Assembly: GCA_003550325.1 (NCBI GenBank)
Contig: QKWP01001883.1
Location: 15,665 to 79,664 of the forward strand
Origin: Gigaspora rosea
Taxonomy: Eukaryota > Glomeromycota > Glomeromycetes > Diversisporales > Gigasporaceae
Length of the DNA stretch: 64,000 nt
Reading direction: 5' to 3'
The notes below the pieces were generated by a model, which saw only the letters and a list, made by a program, of their open reading frames with translations, ran no database searches and was not told where the DNA came from. The translations under genes were made by a program, and so were the position numbers. Every line of letters begins with the position of its first letter. The stretch's first letter is position 1. Shown here piece after piece: positions 36,001 through 45,799 of this stretch.

Positions 36001-38560
36001 TCTGATTTACGATTATATCGCTTTATTTTTCCATGAGATGTATAAGTACCCCTATGAAGTTCAAAGTACTAACAAATCGAACTTTTATGAGAAAAAAAAA
36101 CGATGATTAATTCGTAGCGTTGGAAGATACCATGTACCAACTCGCCTTTCCAAGAAACAAGCTCCGAGGAATTCTTTTCTAAACGTTCATAAAACTCATC
36201 TGCAGACCCCATATTCACTTTGGCGAGACCATCCTAATATCAATAATATTTAACTGTGCACACTTTATTAACAAATAAGAAAACACTCTACATAAGTGTA
36301 TATTTACAATGTCCTTTAATCGACGTAGTCGTTCAATCATGGAAGCAAGTGGGCCACCACCACCATCACCATTACCAAAGACCAACAAACCTTCATTGTT
36401 GTTAAGTTCTTTATCTCTATTGTTTCTAACACTTCTAATAAGTTCATCAGGTTTGCACTGAGCCACATATCTATATTATCAAGAAATACATAGCATTAAT
36501 ATTTGCCAAGATATCGAAATAGATGAAAACAAACGAATATAAAAACCAAATGGCCTACGTTTCAGAAGGACACATATGAGTCAGAACCTAAATAATGAAA
36601 AGGATATACATTGATATCAATTAATGATTAATAACCATAAATAAAAAAAATAAGTATTTTTTACCTTACTACCATCCAGTCCAACCCAATAAAAAGTAGT
36701 ATTGGGAAACTATACGATAATTTCAAAAGAATAACGTGTTAACCCGATTATAAAGTTTTTACTATAGTTTTATCAAGTAAAAAAAAAACACCTTGTTGAT
36801 ATTGTTCCATGACAATTTTTGAGTAAAAAAATATTGTAGGTCTGCAGCAATGATAATTTGTGGTAACTGTGCAGAATAGCCGAAAGTGTCGGGAAGCCAA
36901 AATACTTTGCATTTATGTCCAAAATTCTTTTCAAAGAAACGCTGTCTAAAAATTATTAAAGGTTATTTAGAAGATAACAAAAGATATTAAGAAAAACAAG
37001 ATTTAGTCAGAATAGTAATGAATTATACCCATATAAAAACTGCCTACAAAATGCTTCACCACTAGGAATATTGCAATCCATTTCTACCCATGTCTTTAAA
37101 TATATATGAAATAAATAAATATGATCGAATAGTTAATTAATTAATTAATTAATTAATTAATTAATTAAAATTTGAAATTAATGTACTTACACCACCAATG
37201 GGCAAGAATTGATCATTAGCAGATTTATCCTGCACTTTTTTAAAAAGCTTTGGATAATATTCCTTTAACCATTCAAATTGTTGTGCTTGAGAACAAACAA
37301 ATTTATATTCTGGATAAAGGTCCATTAATCCCACTTGTGTAGACCAACTTCGGGCAACTTTTCGTTTCGTCTCATCATAAGGCCTAGAATAAATTCAATC
37401 AGCAAAATCAGTAAATTATTAAAATAACATTATCTTCATATTACAACTCACCATAACCAAGCAGTATCAATATGACAATGTCCAACAGCAGTCAAAGTAT
37501 ACTGGGTACTTCCATTTTTGTGTTTCAGAAATTCATTGGAAATCTTAAGTGCTTCTTGGATAGAATTATTATCACTCGGCTGAAAAGTATTAACTATTTT
37601 ATTAGCAGCATTGAGTGCTTGTGCAGATCTCATGGTATCATGAGGAATTTCTTTCGCCATATCAAGAATAATTTGAAAATCGTACATAAGCTGCCAAACA
37701 CTCTGGTTTGGAATAGCTAATTCTACTTGACTAAGGGTGTAGTATCTATTTGGATCAGGTGGATTGATATCACTACCAATCCCATTTCCAAACATGCCTG
37801 TTTTTTTAGAATGAAAAATTAATATACCTTACAAACTAATTAAATGAAAAAAAAATTAATTACCATTACAAGCCATTTCAAGATAGAATTCGAATTGTTC
37901 GCCACCATTTGAGCTACGCGTAAGAACATATTCTGCTCTACGATCGTTACCATCTATATATGTACATATGTAATTGGTTAAATTAATTTAATTTATTTAA
38001 GATTGAATCCTTTCAATTTATACTCACAACCGCCAGTAAGACCTTGAAGGGGAGTTCCGTCTTTAGTCCATATCATTCCTTCGCTGCTAGAATCCCATAG
38101 AAATTGAACTTCTTCGTTGATCCAATCATCGAGTACACGAACAGTGATATGAAACCAATGAGTGGACTGTAGAAAATAATTGACTAATTATTAATTATTA
38201 GAAACCTTTAATGATAATTACTTATACACGTAGTTCGTTGTCTGACGAAAACTGTTTTTCAATAAATTTGTAAATAGAACCACGTATATTCTTTCCTTTA
38301 TATATTTAAATTCTTACCCAGCTTGGGCCAAAAGTGTCACCACATTTGGCAGGTTTGTAATCGGCTTTCACTGCCTCTTCAAAAGTAATTCGCTTGAGGT
38401 CTGGGACATTATACACAGAAAGTTTAATGTACTCTTCCGACCCAGTGCGATTTTTATATAGTTTTGAATATAAATTTACATCAGAAAAAAAATCCCTCGA
38501 CAAGAATTTTTCACAACGCTCGATAGTTATATTTCGAGTAACACGTGGATATGAAGACAT
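33072..38560 (-). CDS. AMS1: GH38 alpha-mannosidase, vacuolar Ams1 type
   Basis: Ams1-type enzymes hydrolyse alpha-mannosides released from free glycans; in yeast the enzyme is delivered to the vacuole by the Cvt/autophagy route. Thirty exons join in frame to 1053 residues (yeast Ams1 is about 1080). Visible motifs: N-terminal [22 protein letters not shown] at 263-273 (zinc ligands H266 and D268), continuing [13 protein letters not shown] across an intron; [10 protein letters not shown] with the nucleophile D378; [11 protein letters not shown] with zinc ligand H584; WDAWDVEIYH from 755; C-terminal [13 protein letters not shown]. There is no signal peptide, as expected for Ams1. All introns are GT-AG and mostly 50-150 bp; a (TTAA)n tract lies in intron 5. 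A MITE sits 78 bp upstream of the start codon. I see no broken codon, so the gene appears functional. Identity is very secure; the location is known only from the family. Confidence 0.96.
33072..38560 (-). other. AMS1: Exon map of the AMS1-like gene (30 exons)
   Basis: Exons, from the start codon: 38560-38318, 38166-38028, 37953-37864, 37797-37452, 37383-37191, 37093-37029, 36945-36792, 36709-36665, 36587-36559, 36470-36308, 36233-36138, 36068-35938, 35864-35820, 35747-35684, 35613-35589, 35502-35431, 35367-35248, 35162-35091, 35018-34916, 34827-34770, 34697-34682, 34608-34600, 34527-34472, 34394-34242, 34129-34094, 34016-33866, 33800-33748, 33686-33559, 33463-33296, 33210-33072. The total is 3162 nt, divisible by three. 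Boundaries were set by reading frame, GT-AG sites and conserved residues. The exon 11/12 junction was chosen because it restores [13 protein letters not shown]. The least certain items are the short exons 15, 21 and 22. Confidence 0.85.
37132..37168. repeat. (TTAA)n microsatellite in AMS1 intron 5
   Basis: About nine ttaa units lie between exons 5 and 6. Confidence 0.95.
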
Positions 38561-38572
38561 AATCGTTACTAA

Positions 38573-38578
38573 TTACAT
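38573..38578 (-). promoter_or_regulatory. Start-stop mini-uORF upstream of AMS1
   Basis: ATG immediately followed by TAA on the minus strand lies 12 nt upstream of the AMS1 start codon. If transcribed it would be a minimal uORF, able to stall or divert ribosomes. Transcript extent is unknown, so its role is inferred. Confidence 0.35.
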
Positions 38579-38637
38579 TGACGATCTAATTTAAGATCTT
38601 TTAAATGAATTTTAAATCGAAGATCCTTCTTAATGCA

Positions 38638-38920
38638 GGGGTCACTTAAAGCCAGGTCCATCACGAAATCTTCCGTTTCGCACAACCAATCAAAATCGAA
38701 AGTTTTTGCTTACACGGATCATCCCGACGAAGCAAAAAAAAGTAAAAATGCGAGAAATACAAGAAACGAATGTCTAAACCTTTCTTGGCCCATTAAGAGA
38801 AAATGTCAGGGGGACGATTTTACATATAGAGCCTTCTAATTTTAGCTTCTATAGGCTCTAAACTGACCCTAACCTTAACGTTAATTTAAATTCATGATGG
38901 ACCCGGCTTTAAGCGTCCCC
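38638..38920. mobile_element. GGGGTC-family MITE in the AMS1 promoter
   Basis: The ends are GGGGTCACTTAAAGCC and ...GGCTTTAAGCGTCCCC. The exact 8-bp duplication TTAATGCA flanks it at 38630-38637 and 38921-38928. It is homologous to 22316-22596. A ctgaccctaacc tract lies at about 38866. The left edge is 78 bp upstream of the AMS1 ATG, so it must lie in the promoter or 5' leader. The 68-residue frame 38633-38839 is within the element and not a gene. Confidence 0.88.
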
Positions 38921-38989
38921 TTAATGCAGTAATATATAATCGGATATAAAATACTGTATAATCTGTGATCTATTAAAAAGTTGGATTCT

Positions 38990-39480
38990 AGCAGATGTAG
39001 TTCCATTACTACTGCGTATATAAATTGTCACGGTTGATGCTGAAGTTGGCTGATGCTGAAGTTTTGGGGTCTCGATTTGAAACTATAAGCCCTGCTAAAT
39101 CCACATGTACTCTATAAATATGAAATCTACACCCAAACCCTACCCTAACCTTATAAGACAAAAAACGAAAAAAACTTCCAAAACAAAATTTAAAATCAAA
39201 ATAGATCAAAACTTCAGCATCAGCCAACTTCAGCATCAGTCGTGACATAAATTGTATTCTGATTATAAAATACATTGCACCTATGTTGGTTTTGCACTTG
39301 CACCTATTATATGTTCTTATAAATTTCATAAATTTTGTATAAATTTTTCATATTTAGTATTTAGGATTAGAGCTAAGGTTTGGAAAGGGTTTTATTTGGT
39401 ATAAATTTTTCATATTAAATTAGTATTTAGGGTTAGAGCTAAGGTTTGGAAAAGGTTTTTAGGGGCATAGAGCATTTTAC
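38990..39480. other. Short repeated words, no supported gene
   Basis: An inverted pair (gttgatgctgaagttggctgatgctgaag at 39033 onward against cttcagcatcagccaacttcagcatcag at 39211 onward) brackets cccaaaccctaccctaacc, giving a foldback element of roughly 39030-39245. A direct repeat, tagtatttagg.ttagagctaagg, occurs at about 39355 and 39421. The 106-residue minus frame 39009-39329 lies in the foldback. Confidence 0.45.
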
Positions 39481-39555
39481 TTAGAACATCACATACTAAT
39501 TAATTAGCCAATTTTTGAAAATGTAATTGTCCGGAGCTTAGCATAGAAGTCTTAA

Positions 39556-39930
39556 ATAGGGATGGTAAAGTCAGTTCAGGTCCGGTCTTGGTCCTAGGAC
39601 TTGTAAGTCCTACCACTAGGGTTCTTGGCACGATAAAAAAATTTGGCATGCCAGATGGCATGCCAAATTCTAAATTTTGTACCAAATGCATGCCAGGGCA
39701 TGCCATAAACATGTAATTTACTTGTTCAATTTAATTGGATAAAAAAATTTTTTTTTGAAGTTCAAAAATATAAATTGCATCTTTATATATTTATATATTA
39801 TTATAATTAATGGCATGCCTTTAGACTCAATGGCATGCCATAGGCATGCCATAGTGGCATGCCATAAGTGGCATGCCAAGGACCCCCATGCCGAGAACCC
39901 TACCTACCACACAGACCTAAGGACCAGGTC
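39556..39930. mobile_element. hAT-type MITE of the AGGTCC family, split by a nested MITE
   Basis: TAGGGATGGTAAAGTC at 39556 starts a copy, inverted relative to 31877-32209, that runs to 39616, is interrupted by the element 39617-39902, and resumes at 39911 (acagacctaaggaccaggtc). The match to the intact copy is lost after about 39930, so its far end is missing. Confidence 0.75.
39617..39902. mobile_element. hAT-type MITE filled with GGCATGCC palindromes
   Basis: The ends TAGGGTTCTTGGCA and TGCCGAGAACCCTA are inverses with one mismatch. The exact 8-bp duplication CCTACCAC flanks it at 39609-39616 and 39903-39910. About ten ggcatgcc or tggcatgcca palindromes occupy both sub-terminal zones. Length 286 bp. 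It is inserted into an older AGGTCC-family MITE. Frames 39500-39712 and 39755-40039 overlap it and are not genes. Confidence 0.9.
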
Positions 39931-40129
39931 CACACAGAATTCGAGTTATAATAAGCCAATACGAAGTTACAAGTCAATTCAGTCCGTCGAATTGAGTCTC
40001 GCAAGGTTTATTAAGGTTAAAGTCGAATTCAAAAGATAAGTGGTTTATTTTTATAAATTTATTATTTAAAGGGGATGAGAAACTTATCGCAACTTTATTA
40101 AAATTCAAAGGTCTTATATACATTTATTT

Positions 40130-40310
40130 TTCTAGAGCGTTTACACTCTTTTTTGAGTGTATTCGCTTTAATTTGAGCATGTACGTTCTTTTTCGAGCCT
40201 ATACGCTCTAATTTGAACGTATACGCTTATGGCGTGGTATTTCTGTATTTACAAGTTTGTGTAATCGCGTATATGCGATTTTTTTTGAGCGTATACGCTC
40301 TTACATGGGT
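40130..40310. repeat. Short interspersed GAGCGTATACGCTC-like palindromes
   Basis: Copies of tagagcgtttacactctttttgag, tacgctctaatttgaacgtatacgct and gagcgtatacgctc occur between 40133 and 40302. The design is like the other palindrome-filled elements. Ends are not defined. Confidence 0.45.
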
Positions 40311-40665
40311 TAAGCCACCAAGCCACTAAGCCTCTCAAACTTTTCCTTTTAGTATAACTGATTACGATTTCTATTAGATAAAAATTAAAAAATATATACA
40401 TTTTATCGAAGAAAGAAGACATAGCTATTAAAAATATAACAGGTATGGAAACTACTAGCAAAATTTATCGTTACAATATATGCTTAGACTTCAGAAACTT
40501 GTGCATGTGCAGAACATGGAGGGTATTTAAGCCTCAAGCTTTGGACCGGGCAGTAGTGTGCATATATAGAGGGTGTGCACTTAGGGAGCGTGCACTTAGA
40601 CTGTAACTATAAAATTAAAATAAAAAAATTTTTATTTAATTTGATTTAATAGTTATTGAGATATT

Positions 40666-42441
40666 TTAATTTAAAAACTTTTTACCCTTTTCTATTGACG
40701 AGTCCCCAAATGATTTGGTATAAAGAACCCAGCTTCTCGCACGTCGTTCACCCATAATATCACGTGAGCGAGATTGAAATACTCGCAAAAGTCCCGGTTT
40801 CAAAAAGTATTTAATGAAGAAATTCAATAATTCGACAATGGTATTAATTTGTATTTGTATAGAATCATTATTCATGATGACAGCGATGTTATTATTAGCA
40901 TTAATTTCTCCGAGTTCAATGACTGTATCTCTTGGATGTTGATTACCTAAGAAAAAATTTTTAATAAAATTGCAAATAACTAAACTATTAAATATAAAGT
41001 AATTATCCTACCAAGATTATTGCCGTTAAATTCATTTTGATTATCTAAATAAAATATTTATGTTGAATGGAGTAAAAAAACAATAAATTATAAAAATGGC
41101 AACAATTAATATTTCAATTTACCTTCATAGTGCTTATTAACGTTTATATTTTCGGCTATATCATCAATCGACACATTCTCATGATCTAAATAAAACATAT
41201 ATAAGTAAAATTCAATCAATGTTTTCAACCTTAGCATATAAAATATGTTAATTTGTTTTAAAATGCTCACTTGAATTTACAGAAACATCCAATAATTTCG
41301 AAATAGCAAAAAGGTTTTCTGAAATTTCTTCTATTGTTGGACGCCGGTTTGGATTTTGGTCCCAACATCTTTTGTAAAGTTGAATGTATTGGTTTGGTGT
41401 ACCTTCAACAGCCTCTTCTCTTTTGCCTTGGAATATATTGGCCAATACTTGGATTTTTTCACTGAATTTATCGAATGGCGGTCTACCACTTGAAATTTCC
41501 CAAAGAATTACTCCAAAACTATAAATGTCAGATTTCTTGCTACGTTTATATTGTTCATCTTCAAAACATTTAGGATCAATGTATGCTAACATTCCATAGC
41601 CGGTAGAACTTGAGGTTCTTGATGTCTCATCTTTTGACAGACCAAAATCGGCAATTAACATTTTTTCATCGTGAACTAGTATGTTTTTAGAATGCTAAAA
41701 CATAACAGATAAGAATTGTTTATTAACAAATTAAAAAAAAAGTTACAGTATTAAAAAAAAAATGGAATAGCATAGTTCTTGTTTATACAATAGAAGAGTA
41801 TTTTATCTTTATCTGGCAGCATGATCAAATAATTACTACTTACAAGATCTCGATGGATAATATTATTTTCATGTATGAACTTAAGACCGTCTAAAATTTC
41901 ACGGGCCACACGTAATTTGTCTGTCCATTCAAGTTTTGAAAAATTTTCTTTTAAATATTTGCGTAAATCTCCATGATTTGCAAATTGTAATACCATATAG
42001 AATTCACTCGAAACATCTATTATTGAGCATATTGTTTCTAAAATTGTTGATTTCATATGTAAATATCACAGATTATTTAACTATTTACCTTGAGTAACTC
42101 CGTAAAATTCGACAACATTTTGATGCTTGTAAACTTTCTGTAAGTGCTTAAGCTGAATAAATGTAAAGATATGTATTTATCATATTGTAATAATATTTTT
42201 GCTCTGTTGTTATAACTAATAATATAATCTCTTACCTCTTTAACAAATTTTTGAATAGCCTTCTCTTCATTCAAAGGTACATTCTTTAATTTTTTAAGTG
42301 CAATGGTTAATCCACGATTTTTCCATTCCGATTTATACACAACCTCGTATCCTCCTGCTCCAATTTTTCAAGGGCAGAAAATTCCGTATAGTCGTAAGAC
42401 ATAATGCCCTCCCTATTAATAGAATTCTCGATTATTTCCAT
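40666..42441 (-). pseudogene. Tyrosine-kinase-like protein kinase, copy 1 (frameshift in exon 1)
   Basis: Seven exons match copy 2 at 60833-62642: 42441-42236, 42152-42089, 42037-41844, 41694-41271, 41185-41123, 41044-41012, 40946-40666. The kinase features are intact apart from the lesion: IALKKLK (lysine of the VAIK site), IIHRDL joined by splicing to HSKNILV (catalytic HRD...N), ADFGLS, YIDPKCFEDE, YSFGVILWEISSG. Exon 1 has five A instead of six after the GAA of LEKIGAGG, a 1-nt deletion that breaks the frame at the glycine loop. All other exons keep phase (about 421 residues if the deletion is an assembly error). The tail is divergent: the last 15 or so residues and stop codon come from MITE-like sequence. 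Such kinases form large families in these fungi; the substrate is unknown. Confidence 0.85.
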
Positions 42442-42449
42442 AATTTAAC

Positions 42450-43340
42450 AAGTGATTTTTTTTATATGTCGAATAAATTTTGAAGGCCGGATGGGTTAAA
42501 ATAAAAAAGAATTTTAAATAATGTAACCGCAACAGTATAAAAATTTTAAAAAATTTATCATGTAAGAAGAATCTATAGCAGAAGATGAATTTAGCAAATA
42601 AAGATGAATCCAGAGCAGAAGAAAATTACAAATAGCAGAATTCGGATTGCGATTCCGCAATTCTGCATTTTGCGTTACTCAACCGCTGGAAAAGTCTCTC
42701 CTTGTAAGAGACGTTACTACATGTAACACAAACCTAGTAAATGAACCGACAAAAGAAAAGATTCATCATTGAAAAAAAATATTAATGATTAACACCAACT
42801 CTTGTGAATGTTAGCATTAACGCAAATGCTAATGCATCCACTCAAAGTTGAATGGTTGGTTAAATAATAAAAATAAATTTGATTCAGTTTCATGAAAATA
42901 TCGTTAGCGTAATAAATTTATTATATAATTAATATGAAAAATCTGGGACAGGTTATGCAATCTTCGAGTCCAATATTCAAATTGCATAAAATTAGCGTTT
43001 AATACTATAAAGAGTTAACTCTACGTGTATAAATCTTTTATAACGAACCCTGGATATAACAGGTAAGGACTAAAAATTTTAAATTTTATATAAAAAAAGT
43101 TATAATTTCTTGCAATTATAAAAATCCCATTTTAAATCTAGATATCGATTTAGTCAATTATCCAACCATCATATATTTTTAAAACAATTTATTATAATTA
43201 AAGATGAACTTCGATGCCAAAACTCTTTATTTTAAAAAATTTAAGATTTTGTAATTTCTGACATTATTTAAGGGCTTTAACCTTACAGAGATATCCAAAG
43301 AGACTGATGGTTAAAACTAATAAAAATTTCTGGATCAGAT
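42450..43340. repeat. Upstream part of the kinase segmental duplication
   Basis: The sequence is nearly the same as 62650-63400 (e.g. gaaaaatctgggacaggtta, aaagatgaacttcgatgcca). Together with the gene, this makes a direct duplication of about 3.1 kb (40.7-43.75 kb and 60.9-63.98 kb). No gene is present in this part. Confidence 0.8.
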
Positions 43341-43349
43341 TCATTTAAT

Positions 43350-43435
43350 GTAAAAACTTAAGACCATTTGAAATTTCACAGCCCATTCTCAATTTGTCAT
43401 TAAATACGCTCGTAGATTTTTACCGCAAATATAAC
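43350..43435 (-). pseudogene. Relic kinase exon 3 fragment upstream of copy 1
   Basis: The words gaaatttcacagcccattctcaatttgtcat...aaatacgctcgtagat correspond to the exon 3 part of the kinase (ILDGLKF...RKYL). The same relic occurs at 63405-63520, so the duplication carried an older degenerate kinase copy. Confidence 0.6.
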
Positions 43436-43458
43436 CTATCTTGACGATCTATTAGCCA

Positions 43459-43681
43459 ATTTCGCGTAATAACGCGCATGCGCATTATTTAGAAATTCTC
43501 ATTTTTTTGAAAATTGTTTTTTTTACAGTAATTCAAAATAACGCCCATTCGCGTCCCAAAATAACGCGTACCCTAAATATACATACGCCATATAACAAAA
43601 ACAGGGTTCTTCTGGTAATCAAAACTGTCAAAATGATTCGAAATAACGCGCAGATGCGTGTTATTACGAGCAAATACGGTA
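43459..43681. mobile_element. TACCGTATTTGC-family element, short form (left end truncated)
   Basis: It contains gcgtaataacgcgcatgcgc at the left and gcaaatacggta at the right, with aaataacgcg words between. It is the counterpart of 63682-63910 in the other duplication arm. The frame 43507-43749 is derived from it. Confidence 0.6.
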
Positions 43682-43699
43682 TCAGTAACGTACCACCAA

Positions 43700-45230
43700 C
43701 TATTACTGTAAAATCAATTAATAAGTATTTAGAAATAAAACGTTCTTGATAGAATGTACTATAGTAATATATGGGAACATTTTAACAAACAAGTGATGCA
43801 AGTTCGCAAACATCAAAATTTTTGCGAAATTTGCGATCGTCTTCAGCTAAGTTTATTATATTAAATTCCACATATTGATATTGCTACGGCAGATAATAAT
43901 TTTCACATTACTCACAATTTACATTATCAACCAATTTTTTCTATATGGGTTCAACTTGAATATTTCGAGAATTTACGATATATCTTATATAATCTCTTTG
44001 ATTTTTTTTTTTTTTTTTTGGCAGTTCCAAATGTGAGCTTTTAAAATAAAGCATTTTAGAATCTCTGGATTTGATTTTTATTAATAAACTATAAAAGCAT
44101 TTTATTTTTAATTTCTTTATAGATCATATATTAGAAATATTAAACAACAAAGCTATAATACTAAAATAGGCATTATATAGTATAAGAATTTAGATTATTA
44201 TTAAATATTACTGTATTAAAATTACATATTAAAAATAAAAATATTAAGTAGCAAAATTAATAGATATTTACTTAGCGCAAAAAACTTTATATTGTAAGCT
44301 AGCTCCATTCCGTCATTATAAAAAAACTTCTATTATGAAATTTACTGTTTCTTATACTTTTTAACCACAAACTACCTCTTAATTATCTAATTTTTTGGGT
44401 TTGTTTTTTTCTCTTCTCTTTCTTTTTTTTCTTTTGCTTATTGTAACTCTCTGATTTTTTCTTAAAAAAAAATATTGTAATCTAAATTAAAAAACATAAA
44501 GTAATTACTTTTTTAGCATGAAAGTTTGGTTGCGCCATTGAATGTTTTTTTCAGAAATACTGATTAAATTTTTATATGAAATTTATTTAAAACTAGATAA
44601 AATTAAAACGATTATACTGTACTTATATAAAGATCTGAGTTCAGGTATACTGTATATCGGTTTGTATCAAAGTTCGATTATTCAAGTTTAAATGTTTTTC
44701 GATTTTTTTTCAGGTTCTTTCGATGATAGTAGTGGTAGTAGCAGAAAATTAACAGATAAATTCGTTTGTGACATTTTTTTTAACAGAGTTTAAATAAAAT
44801 TTTTTTATGATTTCACAATAATAAAAATAATATTCTTTTAAACTTTAACATACACGTGTATAAATTTTTACTTTAATTTATTTTAATTTACTTTTGAAAA
44901 TTGATAAATTTTATTAATTTTTTTAAATTTGTTAATTATCGCTATATCGATATCATCTGCTACAATCTCAAACTTAACCTATGGTACAAATCATCTCTGT
45001 TATCAATATGACAAATTTCTTGAAATTGCTTAAAAATACTGCCGTGTCCCTAGTATTATTACTTAGAAGAGACTGCTTCTGATGCTTTTACGTATTTTTA
45101 GAGATGGCAAAAAAAACTAATGGTTTTTAAACCATTGGTGATTTATTTTAATACCCATATCTCGTCATACTCTCTACCAGATCAGACTAATTGTGTAACA
45201 TATTTTGGTAACTTACGCATTAACGTTAAT
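43700..45230. other. Intergenic DNA without a supported gene
   Basis: This is strongly AT-rich, with a T-run at about 44002-44020. No frame or structured repeat is supported. Confidence 0.45.
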
Positions 45231-45234
45231 CATA

Positions 45235-45576
45235 TGGAGTGTCTTCAATTAAAAGGGCCCATTTTTACATATATTTTATTTTGAGATATTTGAGTTTAAT
45301 TATTTGTTTTGATTTTCGGACTGATCCGGGATCAATCAAATTTCACGATATTGATTGGTTAAAGACGGCAGGTGACTATCGGGTAAACTCGTGACGTGTT
45401 GGCTCTACGCAGCCTCATGTAATTTTTCTTTTTACATTATCTTGATTTTTTATTATGTAATTCGACTTTCATTTATAATTAAAAAAAGTCAATCATGTCA
45501 AAATTTATATGAATTTAACGAAAACTCATTTTTCAAAAAAATGTAAAAATGGGCCCTTTTAATTGAAGACACCCCA
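45235..45576. mobile_element. Mariner-like MITE with 37-bp inverted ends, TA-flanked
   Basis: The ends read TGGAGTGTCTTCAATTAAAA and the inverse of TGGGGTGTCTTCAATTAAAA, followed in both arms by gggcccatttttacat. TA flanks are at 45233-45234 and 45577-45578. It is 342 bp and non-coding. The start resembles the element at 927-1165 (TGGGGGACATCAAT). Confidence 0.8.
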
Positions 45577-45799
45577 TATAACGATAAATATTGCTTTAAT
45601 TAAAATATATCGATTTGTCGTTTATGTTAAGACCCTAGCGTCACCAACCTAAAAAATTTCGCTACTAATTTTTCGCAGTTAAATTAGGGTTAGGGTCTGC
45701 TATTAAATTAGTCTCTATAATGCCAAAATTTCATAAGGAGAACTTTTTGTTAGTGCGCAGTAAGCAGTTTCATAGGTAAAATGTTGATTTATGAACTAG

